The notes below the pieces were generated by a model that worked only from the letters and a program-made list of their open reading frames with translations, searched no databases and had not been told where the DNA came from. Below are positions 14,383 through 23,588 of a DNA stretch of 33,720 bases, one piece after another; within the stretch, counting starts at the first letter, position 1; every line of letters begins with the position of its first letter. The stretch comes from Idiomarina aquatica (GTDB lineage Bacteria; Pseudomonadota; Gammaproteobacteria; Enterobacterales; Alteromonadaceae). Position numbers and translations under genes: made by a program. The DNA lies in the NCBI RefSeq assembly GCF_004362895.1, contig NZ_SNXI01000022.1, positions 1 through 33,720 of the forward strand, read 5' to 3'.

Positions 14383-17229
14383 CTACGCCCCACTAAAATT
14401 CCAACGAACAGGGCGCCCACAGACATAGCCCTGAATATAGTCAACTTTTTCGTTTAATAGTGCGGTACGTGTATCGTCATTTTCTACGCCGACAGCACTG
14501 ACTTCTACACCCGCGGCTCTGGCTAAACGGATACACGACATAACCAGCTCTGCCTCGACCGCATCGAGCAACATATTCTGCACCCAAAAACGATTAATCT
14601 TTATCTGTGTCAGCGGCATTTGCCGTAACAGCCTAAACGAGTTAAACCCGGTACCGAACTGATCGATTACCGTAATACAGCCCAACTCGCGGAGTTGCTT
14701 AAATAATCGATAGGCTCGCTCAAAATTATCTGACACCACTGGCTCGGCAATTTCAAAGGCCAACTGCTCAGGCCGTAAGTTCGATTGCTCGATTTCTTGT
14801 GCGATAAAATTAATTAACTCATCATCTTCAAGGCTTTGAATAGAGAGATTAATGTGGCAGCGCCAAAGCCGTGTTGCAGCAAACGGATTTTCCGAAAAAG
14901 TGTCTACTACGTGGCGCAATAACCAGCGATCGGCTTTACCCATTATGCCTGCTTTCAATGCCGCAGTTAAAAATTGCTGTGGCGCTAATGCTTCATCAGG
15001 GTCAGTATTGTTCGATTCCGGCAACCGCAACAGTATCTCGAAACAATGTTTGTCATGGGCTCGATTGCCGCTAACCATAGGCTGCTGGAACAACAACCAT
15101 TCTTCATTCACCAACGCCTGACGCAGTCGCTGCTCCCAGTTCCTTTCCACCTGACCTTGCAAGCGGCGCTGATCATCGTCTGTCGCGCTGTGCACGCTGA
15201 ATTCGCCGCTTTGCTCTGCAAGCTTTAACGCATCCTCAACACGGTGTAAAAGACTACTGACATTAATTGTACTTGGCGTGGCAACAGCCACCCCTGCATG
15301 CGCACTCAATTGGAAAACACGGTGACTGGTGGTAAATCGAAACTCCCGGCACACCTGAACCAACTGGTAGCCCAAGGTAAAACCCGCTTGTTCGGTATCG
15401 TTTAAAAAGATACCGAGTTTATATTCATCAACGCGAGCAACCCGAGTGCCGGACGGCAGTTTTTCACGCAAGCTTAATACTAGCTGTAACAGGGCCTGGT
15501 CACGCGTTGCAGGATCGCTTTGGTCCTTTACCACTTGTAGCCCGCCAATTTTTAACGTAATCAAAGCAAGTGGCTTTTGTCGCTCTATCTGGCGCTGTAA
15601 CAGCCGATGAAATTCGCGTTCATTTAACAGCCCGGTTAACGCATCATGTTTTACTAAAAAGTTTAGATGCATCTCGGCTTCGACTTGCTGGGTTACTTCT
15701 AGAATCCGTCCGCGGCCATCGTTAAAAATTTCAATCTGTAGCCAAATGGTTTTTCCATCCAGTCGCTCTACCGAAGTTAAATGTTCCCAGCTCTCAGTTC
15801 GGTTTTTGTCATTCCAGGTTTTTGCCTGCTCGCCAAATAAGGTATCGACAGTTGACCAGTGCCTGCGTAAAACGTCGGCGTGGTTGATTCCCATAATCTT
15901 CAAAAACTGGCGGCTAACGCGGCGCCATTGTTGTTTTTCGTTTAGCTCAAACCAGCCCTCATTGCTGCGCGCCAAAAAACGCCAGTAACCATCTCGGTAA
16001 AAGTTCTTCATTGCCTTCAGGCTATTGATGCGGCGTTCGAGTCGAGCCAGCGTTTTATCCAGTTGTGCCAATATTAGCGCCAGCACGTTGGCAGTTAATA
16101 TACTGTATAACACGATACCGGATAGCCCCTGCCAAATCGTATTAACACGAGGTAAAACTAATAGCCAGGCAATAAACGACAAGGGAATTAATAACAACAC
16201 GAACCAACGGGTTATGCGATCAGTCGTTAATTTTACAGCCCTGGCGCAGATGAAGGTTGCAATGACTAACCACACCGACGCCTGGACCGAGAGCCACGCG
16301 TCACTGTGCAAAGCCGACCACCAGGGTTGTGCGACCAACACCAACAACTCAAACCCCAACAGGAAGTTAATGAGTGGCAACCAGCGTGTTGTTTTTAAGT
16401 CGCGTTTTATGCCTTCACGAACCAGCCAAACCAGGGAAAGTAACAACCATTGCTTAGCGTAAGGCACAAGGTAAGCAGCTACCTCGGGAGTGTATGGCGA
16501 AAAATAGGTTATCCAGATTCCACTATGCAGCAACATCACCAAGATAAACCCGGTGGTGGCAACCCCCAAGCTGATTTGCAGTAAGCGTCGAGAACCCCGG
16601 GCCAAGCTAAATGCAGCTACCGCCAGCAATAACAGTACGCCCGCGTTAACACCCAATGCCGTTTGCTTTTGTTGAGTATGCAACTGCAAAGCCTGAGGCG
16701 CCCACAGCGAGATGGTATTAAGTTGTTGCGGCCACTGCTTTGCTGCAATCACAATCCAGGCTGTCTGACTAGCCGGCAGATCAAGCGGCAACATAATTTG
16801 ATCGTGAATATAGGCTCGGTTTAACAGCGGCTCATCAAAGCTGACAGACGACGAATCCAGAATACGGCCCCGGCCATCCAGGACGTAAGCACTCGCATTT
16901 TCGATATACGCATCACCAAAGTCGATAATATAACGCTGTACCGACCGGCTCCGGTTGTAAACCCGTAATGCCCCCCATACAACTGGCTTATCCGCGCCGC
17001 TTTGATGCGAGCGCAGTGCATTAAAGTCTTGCCACCGTTCACGGTTGTCGAGCCCTAACCGCTTAATCGAAAAATTGTCGTGTGTTACCCGAAAGGTGAG
17101 CTGCTCATTAAGTTTTACCCGTTCGGTTTGTGCCGAAACGGTTAATACCGAGTCGCTTTGCGCATATGCACCACTGATAACGGCGTTTAGCGCTGACAGC
17201 ATCAACAGCAGAATAACCCGCCCCATCAT
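14383..17229 (-). CDS. 7TM membrane protein with PAS and degenerate GGDEF and EAL domains
   Basis: This 948-residue inner-membrane signalling protein has a signal peptide (1-23), a periplasmic domain (about 25-185) of the 7TMR-DISM kind, about seven membrane helices (190-390), a PAS-like region (415-515), GGDEF (about 525-685) and EAL (about 695-945). The cyclase site reads RVDEY (599-603) rather than GGDEF. In the EAL domain E731 (EIL), N794, E827, K877, E916 and Q933 are kept, but the key DDFGTG is DQFGTG (D856, Q857) and KID is KIN (N879). Both activities are probably lost or weak, so it may act as a cyclic-di-GMP receptor or scaffold, LapD-like in logic. It overlaps the small gene upstream by four bases (ATGA), giving translational coupling. 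Confidence 0.85.
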   Translation of the reverse strand: MMGRVILLLMLSALNAVISGAYAQSDSVLTVSAQTERVKLNEQLTFRVTHDNFSIKRLGLDNRERWQDFNALRSHQSGADKPVVWGALRVYNRSRSVQRYIIDFGDAYIENASAYVLDGRGRILDSSSVSFDEPLLNRAYIHDQIMLPLDLPASQTAWIVIAAKQWPQQLNTISLWAPQALQLHTQQKQTALGVNAGVLLLLAVAAFSLARGSRRLLQISLGVATTGFILVMLLHSGIWITYFSPYTPEVAAYLVPYAKQWLLLSLVWLVREGIKRDLKTTRWLPLINFLLGFELLVLVAQPWWSALHSDAWLSVQASVWLVIATFICARAVKLTTDRITRWFVLLLIPLSFIAWLLVLPRVNTIWQGLSGIVLYSILTANVLALILAQLDKTLARLERRINSLKAMKNFYRDGYWRFLARSNEGWFELNEKQQWRRVSRQFLKIMGINHADVLRRHWSTVDTLFGEQAKTWNDKNRTESWEHLTSVERLDGKTIWLQIEIFNDGRGRILEVTQQVEAEMHLNFLVKHDALTGLLNEREFHRLLQRQIERQKPLALITLKIGGLQVVKDQSDPATRDQALLQLVLSLREKLPSGTRVARVDEYKLGIFLNDTEQAGFTLGYQLVQVCREFRFTTSHRVFQLSAHAGVAVATPSTINVSSLLHRVEDALKLAEQSGEFSVHSATDDDQRRLQGQVERNWEQRLRQALVNEEWLLFQQPMVSGNRAHDKHCFEILLRLPESNNTDPDEALAPQQFLTAALKAGIMGKADRWLLRHVVDTFSENPFAATRLWRCHINLSIQSLEDDELINFIAQEIEQSNLRPEQLAFEIAEPVVSDNFERAYRLFKQLRELGCITVIDQFGTGFNSFRLLRQMPLTQIKINRFWVQNMLLDAVEAELVMSCIRLARAAGVEVSAVGVENDDTRTALLNEKVDYIQGYVCGRPVRWNFSGA

Positions 17230-17492
17230 CCGAGATAACCCTTACAGCGCAGTTTCTCGACAACTTCAGCCGTACTACTTTCGAGTGGCTGTAGCCAGGC
17301 TGACTCACAAATTGCTGAGTAATTTAGCAACCAGTGCTGATGATTGATGGACAGGCGCCAGCAATATTGATCGGCGGCAACTTCTGTCTCGCGCACGCTC
17401 GCACCGATAGCGTTAACTATTTCGCTAGCCCAGTCGTCTAACTCCGCTTCATCGTTGGGCAGATGATTTAATACAATTGTAGTGTCAGCCAT
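17226..17492 (-). CDS. Small conserved-looking protein, possibly DUF3630
   Basis: This 88-residue acidic protein has no signal peptide or membrane segment. Its central SINHQHWLLNYSAICESAWLQP resembles DUF3630, a short family found near recQ in Alteromonadales; that link is from memory and unverified. Its start overlaps recQ by eight bases and its stop overlaps the GGDEF/EAL gene by four, so all three are probably translated in series. Function unknown. The tight overlap with recQ is the best clue to real coding. Confidence 0.6.
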   Translation of the reverse strand: MADTTIVLNHLPNDEAELDDWASEIVNAIGASVRETEVAADQYCWRLSINHQHWLLNYSAICESAWLQPLESSTAEVVEKLRCKGYLG

Positions 17493-19353
17493 TGAATAAC
17501 TGTCGCTCGCTTGCTCCGTTTAAAAATGCCTGTATTGCCGCAATAAAATCTGCGCCGTAGCGTTCCAGTTTAACTTGTCCGACACCTGTTATAGTCAACA
17601 TATCGGCACTGGACGTTGGGTACTCAATACACATCTCGACTAAGCTGGCATCACTGAAAACCACGAATGGAGGGACTGAATCCCGGTCGGCAATATCCTT
17701 GCGAAGTTTTCTTAGTCGCCTAAACAATATCTTATTATAGTCACCACGGTCAGTAATGCTGTTGCGTGTTGCAGTCAGATTAATCCGCGGCTTGGCCAAT
17801 TCAATGGTAACTTCACCTCTCAACACGGCTCGTGCCGCTTCGGTCAACTGTAATGCCGCAAAGCGTCGAATGTCCTGCACAATAAAACCACGATGAATCA
17901 GTTGTCGTAATACCGAAAACCAATATTCATGGGTTTCGTCCTTTCCGATCCCATAGGTGCTAAGTTGATCGTGCTTCAAGTCTAGCACTCGCTGGTTTTT
18001 AGAGCCCCTCAACACTTCGACAATGTGACCGATGCCAAATTGTTGCCCCACGCGGTAGACACAACTCAGGGCTTTTTGTGCGTCTTCCAGCGCGTCAAAG
18101 CGCTTCGGCGGATCAAGACATAAGTCACAGTTACCACATTCTTTATCGGTGAATTCGTTAAAATAATTAAGTAACACCAACCGTCGGCAGGTTTGTGCCT
18201 CTGCCATGGCTTGCATTGCTGAAAATTTTTGTTTTTCTACCAACCGCCGATGTTCGTTATCCTGTTCGTCTATCATACGCTGAATCCATTGCGCATCCCT
18301 CGGGTCAAACAGCATGACGGCTTCGGCAGGCAAACCGTCGCGCCCCGCGCGTCCCGTTTCCTGATAATAGGACTCAATACTGCGAGGTATGTCAAAATGC
18401 ACAACGTACCGAATGTTAGGTTTATTGATGCCCATACCAAACGCGATGGTCGCGACTACAACATCAATGTCATCGCGCAAAAACTGACGCAACGTAGATT
18501 CTTTCAGTTGATGCTCAAGTCGCGCATGATAAGGAGCTGCTTTTATCCCTGACTGCTGCAGGCTTTCTGCAATTTCCTCAGTTTTTTTGCGAGAGCCGCA
18601 ATAAATGATACCTGCAGCACCTTTTTGCTTCTTTACGTAATCTTTTACTTGCTTTAACGGTTTGTACTTTTCTTGTACCACATAACGAATATTAGGGCGG
18701 TCGAAAGAACTACGATGGCAATGCGGGTTATGTAATTGCAGTCGCTCTAAAATATCGTGCTGTGTCGCGGCGTCAGCTGTTGCCGTTAACGCCATAAAAG
18801 GTACATTAGGCAGGTACTGCCTCAATTGGCCGAGCTGCCCATATTCCGGCCTGAAGTCATGACCCCATTGGCTTATGCAGTGAGCTTCGTCAATGGCAAT
18901 AAAAGATAATGAATAGCCTTGCAAGCGTTCAATAAAGCTCGGTTGCAACGCTCGTTCCGGACTCACATAAAGAATTTTTATTTGTTGTTGCTGCAACTGC
19001 TGCAGGGTTTGCATACTGGCTTCCGAGCTTAACCCGGAGTGTAACGTCGCCGCCGGAATACCCATAGCCAACATGGCTTCGACTTGATCCTGCATCAGCG
19101 ACAATAGCGGCGAAATAACGACGGTTAGGCCGTCGCTGCTTATCGCAGGTAACTGATAACACAGTGACTTACCGGCTCCCGTTGGCATCAGCACCAGCGA
19201 ATCACGACCATGCAAAGCGGACATCATCACGTCCAGCTGACCCTCGCGGAAGCTGGAATAACCAAACACTTTTTGTAATTGTTGCTTAAGTTGCTTAACT
19301 ACCGCTTGATCGTGCGGCGATTTTTCATCAACGTCGTAATTTTCTGCTACCAT
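17485..19353 (-). CDS. recQ: ATP-dependent DNA helicase RecQ
   Basis: RecQ unwinds DNA 3'-5' and acts in RecF-pathway recombination and fork repair. This 622-residue copy has Walker A MPTGAGKS (57-63), DEAH in FIAIDEAHCISQWGHDFRPEY (155-158), the RecQ signature loop following it and the Q/R motif TGRAGRDG. It also has a zinc-binding region with C-x(n)-ECGNCDLC, a winged helix, and a C-terminal HRDC domain ending SADMLTITGVGQVKLERYGADF. Length matches E. coli RecQ. The frame is open to a GTG at 19359, but ATG at 19353 has AAGG six bases upstream. It leads an operon with a small protein and a GGDEF/EAL protein. Confidence 0.95.
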   Translation of the reverse strand: MVAENYDVDEKSPHDQAVVKQLKQQLQKVFGYSSFREGQLDVMMSALHGRDSLVLMPTGAGKSLCYQLPAISSDGLTVVISPLLSLMQDQVEAMLAMGIPAATLHSGLSSEASMQTLQQLQQQQIKILYVSPERALQPSFIERLQGYSLSFIAIDEAHCISQWGHDFRPEYGQLGQLRQYLPNVPFMALTATADAATQHDILERLQLHNPHCHRSSFDRPNIRYVVQEKYKPLKQVKDYVKKQKGAAGIIYCGSRKKTEEIAESLQQSGIKAAPYHARLEHQLKESTLRQFLRDDIDVVVATIAFGMGINKPNIRYVVHFDIPRSIESYYQETGRAGRDGLPAEAVMLFDPRDAQWIQRMIDEQDNEHRRLVEKQKFSAMQAMAEAQTCRRLVLLNYFNEFTDKECGNCDLCLDPPKRFDALEDAQKALSCVYRVGQQFGIGHIVEVLRGSKNQRVLDLKHDQLSTYGIGKDETHEYWFSVLRQLIHRGFIVQDIRRFAALQLTEAARAVLRGEVTIELAKPRINLTATRNSITDRGDYNKILFRRLRKLRKDIADRDSVPPFVVFSDASLVEMCIEYPTSSADMLTITGVGQVKLERYGADFIAAIQAFLNGASERQLFNG

Positions 19354-19428
19354 GAGCACCTTAAACCGGCGAGTATTGACTTGCGAAACCTCATGGCTCT
19401 ATTGTAAGCGTCCTATTCTCTGATCACC

Positions 19429-19893
19429 ATGATAAAAATGGATACACAATCAATACTGACAAAAGTTTCCGACTTTATGAACGACCGGGTGCCATTTCAA
19501 CGCATGCTAGGCTTTGAAATAACCGAATTTACACCTGAACGGGGAGAGGTTCGGTTTAAATGGCGCGAAGATTTAATGGGCAATGTGCCCCAACGCATAT
19601 TACATGGTGGCGTAACATCAACCGCGCTGGACACAGCCGGTGGCTTAGTTGCCATCGCCGGCATGGTCGCGCGGCTGGATAACCCATCCGAAGCACAGTT
19701 GATGGAGCGTCTGACTCGCTGTGGTACTATTGATCTTCGGGTTGATTACCTGCGCCCTGGACGAGGCGACGAATTTATCGCAAGTGCCACTATTATACGT
19801 TCAGGTAACAAAGTCGCAGTGGCTCGTATGGAATTACATAATCAAGACGGCACCCACATTGCATTCGGCACCGGGACTTACCTCGTGGGGTGA
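19429..19893 (+). CDS. yigI: YigI-type hotdog acyl-CoA thioesterase
   Basis: This 154-residue hotdog-fold protein strongly resembles E. coli YigI across its length, including VPFQRMLGFE, QRILHGGVTSTALDTAGGLV and the shared CGTIDLRVDYLRPGRGDEF and GNKVAVARMELHN segments. It is expected to hydrolyse acyl-CoA thioesters. The hydrophobic HGGV helix is the usual hotdog helix with the active-site Asp (ALDTAG). It lies between recQ and rarD, as in E. coli, where rarD-yigI-pldA-recQ are neighbours. ATG at 19429 lacks a clear ribosome-binding site; ATG at 19438 is an alternative. Confidence 0.9.
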   Translation: MIKMDTQSILTKVSDFMNDRVPFQRMLGFEITEFTPERGEVRFKWREDLMGNVPQRILHGGVTSTALDTAGGLVAIAGMVARLDNPSEAQLMERLTRCGTIDLRVDYLRPGRGDEFIASATIIRSGNKVAVARMELHNQDGTHIAFGTGTYLVG

Positions 19894-19924
19894 TATTTAA
19901 ATTCGAAGTGTTTAAGGGATACTG

Positions 19925-20845
19925 ATGACCGATGATGCTGTTCGGGCAAAGCAAGGAGTGCTATTCGCACTTGCCGCCTACACCTTCTGGGGGATTGCCC
20001 CGATATATTTTAAGTTGGTAAAGCAGGTTCCTGCCTTCGAAATTTTAGCCCATCGAATTATCTGGGCTTTCGTATTGGTGCTTATTCTTATCATCGCGAT
20101 GCGACGTATGGATCGGATTTTACCCATTGTGCGCAGCCCCAAGCTTATTATCCGCCTGACTATCGCCACCTTTTTATTGGGCGGTAACTGGTTTTTATTT
20201 ATTTGGGCGATAAATACTGACCACCTGTTAGATGCCAGTTTGGGGTATTATATTAATCCGCTGTTAAACGTCGCTATTGGTATGGCGTTTTTTGGCGAGA
20301 AAATGCGCCGACTACAACTAGTCGCTATTGCACTGGCAGTAACCGGGGTTGCTATTCAAGTGATTACCTTTGGCGCTGTCCCGTGGGTTGCCCTGGCTTT
20401 AGCATCGAGCTTTGCAACTTATGGTGCGATACGAAAACGTCTACCGGTAGACTCCATTAGTGGCTTATGGCTGGAGACCGCTATCCTGACGCCAATAATG
20501 CTAAGTTATCTGGTGTTTTTTGCAGACTCATCGGCCTCTGATCTTACTGCCAACGCCTGGCAGCTTAATGCGCTACTGGTAGCAGCCGGCCTGGTAACAA
20601 CCATCCCATTATTATGCTTTACTGCGGCCGCACAACGCATTCGTTACTCAACCCTGGGCTTTTTCCAGTACATTGCTCCCAGCCTTATGTTTTTGCTAGC
20701 AGTATTAGCTTATGGAGAGCCGCTCGAGGAAAGCAAGCTGATAACCTTTGTTATCATTTGGAGTGCACTGGCACTGTACACGATCGATTCTGTTATACAG
20801 CGCCAGCGAAATCGTAGAACAATTGTTCAGGAGCCGCTAAGTTAA
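19925..20845 (+). CDS. rarD: RarD family EamA-type transporter
   Basis: This 306-residue inner-membrane protein has ten predicted helices in two EamA repeats. KQGVLFALAAYTFWGIAPIYFKL, LDASLGYYINPLLNVAIGM and YSTLGFFQYIAPSLMFLLAV match RarD, a drug/metabolite transporter superfamily member named for chloramphenicol sensitivity in E. coli, with unknown natural substrate. AAGGGA lies before the ATG. It follows yigI after 31 bases, likely in one transcript. Its stop shares TTAA with the convergent osmC-like gene. Confidence 0.92.
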   Translation: MTDDAVRAKQGVLFALAAYTFWGIAPIYFKLVKQVPAFEILAHRIIWAFVLVLILIIAMRRMDRILPIVRSPKLIIRLTIATFLLGGNWFLFIWAINTDHLLDASLGYYINPLLNVAIGMAFFGEKMRRLQLVAIALAVTGVAIQVITFGAVPWVALALASSFATYGAIRKRLPVDSISGLWLETAILTPIMLSYLVFFADSSASDLTANAWQLNALLVAAGLVTTIPLLCFTAAAQRIRYSTLGFFQYIAPSLMFLLAVLAYGEPLEESKLITFVIIWSALALYTIDSVIQRQRNRRTIVQEPLS

Positions 20846-21264
20846 CTCAGGCTGGCATCCAACGAAATATCGGCATTAAGAACCTTGCTAACCGGGCATC
20901 CGTCTTTTGCCTGGTTGGCAATTTTTTGGAACTCTTCACTGTCTATTCCGTCGATGTCGGCTTTAACCGTGAGTGCGATAGCGTCGATTTTGAAGCCGCC
21001 ATCCGCTTCGACTAGTGATACCTCTGCTTTTGCGTCAATGCTATTGGGCTCGTATCCAGCCTCTCCCAGCATCAGCGAAAACGCCATGGCATAACAGCCT
21101 GCATGTGCCGCACCAATCAACTCCTCGGGGTTGGTGCCCTGGCCATCTTCAAAGCGGCTCTTAAACGAGTACTGCGTATCATCTAAAATCCCACTTTGAG
21201 TCGAGACAACACCTGAACCTTCTTTTATGCTGCCTTTCCATACTGCATTTGCACTGCGTTTCAT
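20842..21264 (-). CDS. osmC: OsmC-family peroxidase
   Basis: This 140-residue cytoplasmic enzyme reduces organic hydroperoxides through a cysteine pair. C57 lies in [12 protein letters not shown] and C123 in [10 protein letters not shown], both at the canonical positions, with E48 in the active-site [10 protein letters not shown] segment. The sequence fits OsmC rather than Ohr. The frame is open to 21276, but ATG 21264 has GGAGG five to six bases upstream and gives the usual [11 protein letters not shown] start. A short inverted repeat (21311-21328) lies in its promoter region. It is separate from the uvrD gene upstream on the same strand. Confidence 0.9.
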   Translation of the reverse strand: MKRSANAVWKGSIKEGSGVVSTQSGILDDTQYSFKSRFEDGQGTNPEELIGAAHAGCYAMAFSLMLGEAGYEPNSIDAKAEVSLVEADGGFKIDAIALTVKADIDGIDSEEFQKIANQAKDGCPVSKVLNADISLDASLS

Positions 21265-21310
21265 AAACACCTCCATTGATCAGTGTGTCTATAGTTATAG
21301 TGCGGAATGG

Positions 21311-21328
21311 CAAATTCTGTTCAATTTG
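21311..21328. promoter_or_regulatory. Inverted repeat upstream of osmC, possible operator
   Basis: CAAATT-CTGTTC-AATTTG has two perfect six-base arms and lies about 47 bases before the osmC start. On the minus strand it overlaps a possible TTGAAC -35. It is AT-rich and short, so chance is possible. Confidence 0.25.
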
Positions 21329-21340
21329 TATTTAGTTAAA

Positions 21341-23512
21341 TTAACAAGGTTCCAGCCGGGCATAAGAAACTACCAGCCATTTACTACCAACTTGGTCAAA
21401 GTTAATTTGGATTCGGCTTTGGGGTCCCGTACCTTCATAATTAAGAACCGTTCCATCACCAAATTTAGGGTGTCTAACCCGCTGCCCCAGCTGATATCCG
21501 GTTTGCTCGAACGCTTCGTGACTCGCTGCATTATTAAATCGGCTATAGCTTGAAGGTTTTTGTACCTGAGTCTGTAAGCGCACTTCATGTAATGTATCGG
21601 CGGGTATCTCAGCAACAAAACGACTTACCTTATGAAAAAACTCTTGCCCGTATATTCTTCTTTGCTCAGCGTAAGTAAGCACTAGCTTTTGCATTGCCCG
21701 GGTCATACCCACGTAACACAAGCGGCGCTCTTCCTCTAAGCGTCCGGGCTCATCCATAGACTGTTGCGACGGGAATACACCTTCCTCTACCCCGGTCATA
21801 AATACTAATGGGAACTCAAGGCCTTTAGCACTATGCAGCGTCATCAACTGCACAGCATCCTGGTACTCATCCGCTTGTTCTTCGCCTGCCTCTAATGCGG
21901 CATGGGCGAGAAAAGCATTGAGCGGACTCATCTGTTCTTCGTTTTCATCCAGATTAAAGTTTTGGCAGGCGTTCACCAACTCCTTTAAGTTCTCGACGCG
22001 CGTTTCTGCTTTTTCGCCTTTTTCAGCTTCATACATGGCCAGCAGCCCTGAACGACGGATCACCTCATCGCTAAGCCGCCCAAGGGTAAATTCTTCTGTT
22101 TCGTTGTCTAAGTTTTCTACAAATTCAATAAACGCCGCAACAGCATTTCGTGCTCTTCCCGCCAACGACTTTTGCGATACCATCGCATTAGCTGCTTGCC
22201 ATAATGACTGCTGATTTTCGCGCGCTGTTTGCCGCACCATATCGAGCGTGCGATTGCCTATCCCTCGAGTTGGGGTATTTATAACACGCTCCAACGCAGC
22301 ATCGTCATCACGATTGGCTAATATTCTTAAGTAGGCCAATGCATCTTTAATCTCCTGACGCTCGAAGAAACGTAGTCCACCGTAAATACGGTAGGGCATT
22401 CGCGCGTGCAGTAACGCTTCCTCAAGCACCCGCGACTGCGCATTGCTGCGATAAAGCAGTGCCACATCCTGTAATGCATTGCCTTGATCACGCCACTCTT
22501 CGATACGACCAACAATATAACGCGCCTCATCCATCTCGTTGAATGCGGCGTACAAGCTGACCGGTTCACCATCGTTGCCATCAGTCCATAAATCCTTACC
22601 CAGCCGCTCGGCATTATTAGCAATAACGGCATTCGCTGCACGAAGAATAGTCCCGGTAGAGCGGTAATTCTGCTCTAAACGAATGGTAGTGACCGCGGGG
22701 TAGTCATCCATGAACTGTTGAATGTTTTCCACTCGTGCACCGCGCCAACCATAAATAGACTGGTCATCATCACCAACTATGGTGACGTAATTCTGCGCCC
22801 CCGATAACAACCGGATCCACGCGTACTGAATCGAGTTGGTATCCTGAAACTCGTCCACCAGAATATGACGAAACCGGCGTTGATAGTGCTCCCGAACTGA
22901 CGTGTTATTACGAAGTAACTCATGTGCACGCAGTAGTAATTCAGCAAAATCAACTAATCCCGCGCGATCACAACTTTCCTGATAGGCTTCGTAAATTGAT
23001 TTTAAGGTTTGCTCATTAGGGTCATAGGTTTCTATATGATGAGCACGCAAACCTTCATCTTTTTTACCATTGATATACCACTGCGCCTGCTTTGCAGGCC
23101 AACGCTTATCATCTAAGTTCATTGATTTGATCAACCGCTTAATCAAGCGCTGTTGATCATCACTGTCGAGTATTTGGAAGTTTTGCGGTAAGCCAACATC
23201 CATATAATGCGCCCGCAGCAGGCGGTGGGCTAAACCGTGAAAGGTACCAATCCACATGTTCCGTACTGAGCTGCCCAGCAACTGCTCCACGCGGCCGCGC
23301 ATTTCGGATGCGGCCTTATTAGTAAATGTCACGGCAAGAATGCTAAAGGGCGAGTAGTGGCACTGTTGAATCAACCACGCTATTCGATGCACTAATACGC
23401 GAGTTTTACCACTCCCGGCACCAGCTAACACCAGCATATGGCCATCTTCGGCACTGACCGCCTGACGTTGCTTATCGTTAAGTCCTGCAATCAATGGGTG
23501 GCTATCGCTCAT
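21341..23512 (-). CDS. uvrD: DNA helicase II UvrD
   Basis: UvrD is the 3'-5' superfamily 1 helicase that removes UvrC and the cut oligonucleotide in nucleotide excision repair and unwinds nicked DNA in mismatch repair. This 723-residue copy has Walker A AGAGSGKT (GAGSGKT, 31-37), LVDEFQDTNSIQYAWI (Walker B), GDDDQSIYGWRGA, QNYRSTGTIL and TLHSAKGLEFPLVFM. It ends in the Tudor-like RVRHPKFGDGTVLNYEG domain. Length matches E. coli (720). The frame extends upstream to 23581, but ATG 23512 has AAGGAG at the right distance. A promoter and SOS-like box lie immediately upstream. Confidence 0.97.
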   Translation of the reverse strand: MSDSHPLIAGLNDKQRQAVSAEDGHMLVLAGAGSGKTRVLVHRIAWLIQQCHYSPFSILAVTFTNKAASEMRGRVEQLLGSSVRNMWIGTFHGLAHRLLRAHYMDVGLPQNFQILDSDDQQRLIKRLIKSMNLDDKRWPAKQAQWYINGKKDEGLRAHHIETYDPNEQTLKSIYEAYQESCDRAGLVDFAELLLRAHELLRNNTSVREHYQRRFRHILVDEFQDTNSIQYAWIRLLSGAQNYVTIVGDDDQSIYGWRGARVENIQQFMDDYPAVTTIRLEQNYRSTGTILRAANAVIANNAERLGKDLWTDGNDGEPVSLYAAFNEMDEARYIVGRIEEWRDQGNALQDVALLYRSNAQSRVLEEALLHARMPYRIYGGLRFFERQEIKDALAYLRILANRDDDAALERVINTPTRGIGNRTLDMVRQTARENQQSLWQAANAMVSQKSLAGRARNAVAAFIEFVENLDNETEEFTLGRLSDEVIRRSGLLAMYEAEKGEKAETRVENLKELVNACQNFNLDENEEQMSPLNAFLAHAALEAGEEQADEYQDAVQLMTLHSAKGLEFPLVFMTGVEEGVFPSQQSMDEPGRLEEERRLCYVGMTRAMQKLVLTYAEQRRIYGQEFFHKVSRFVAEIPADTLHEVRLQTQVQKPSSYSRFNNAASHEAFEQTGYQLGQRVRHPKFGDGTVLNYEGTGPQSRIQINFDQVGSKWLVVSYARLEPC

Positions 23513-23537
23513 GTTGGCTCCTTGCGGGTAACTACTG

Positions 23538-23566
23538 ATTATATTCGTTGCAAGTGTAATCGTCAG
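23538..23566 (-). promoter_or_regulatory. uvrD: uvrD promoter
   Basis: On the minus strand CTGACG (23561-23566) and TATAAT (23538-23543) are separated by 17 bases. The -10 is a perfect match. It lies 26 bases before the uvrD start. Confidence 0.6.
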
Positions 23567-23569
23567 ATA

Positions 23570-23585
23570 CTGTATGTGCAACCAG
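23570..23585. promoter_or_regulatory. LexA (SOS) box-like site upstream of uvrD
   Basis: CTGT-ATGTGCAA-CCAG matches CTGT-N8-ACAG with one mismatch. The E. coli uvrD operator also ends in CCAG. It sits three bases upstream of the -35 and just past the yigB stop, so LexA repression of uvrD is likely. Confidence 0.6.
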
Positions 23586-23588
23586 TGT

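Noticed and set aside
16025-16462. 145-codon open frame on the plus strand
   Set aside because: It lies wholly antisense to the membrane helices of the 7TM GGDEF/EAL gene, with no ribosome-binding site or recognisable domain; its length comes from the codon use of the real gene.
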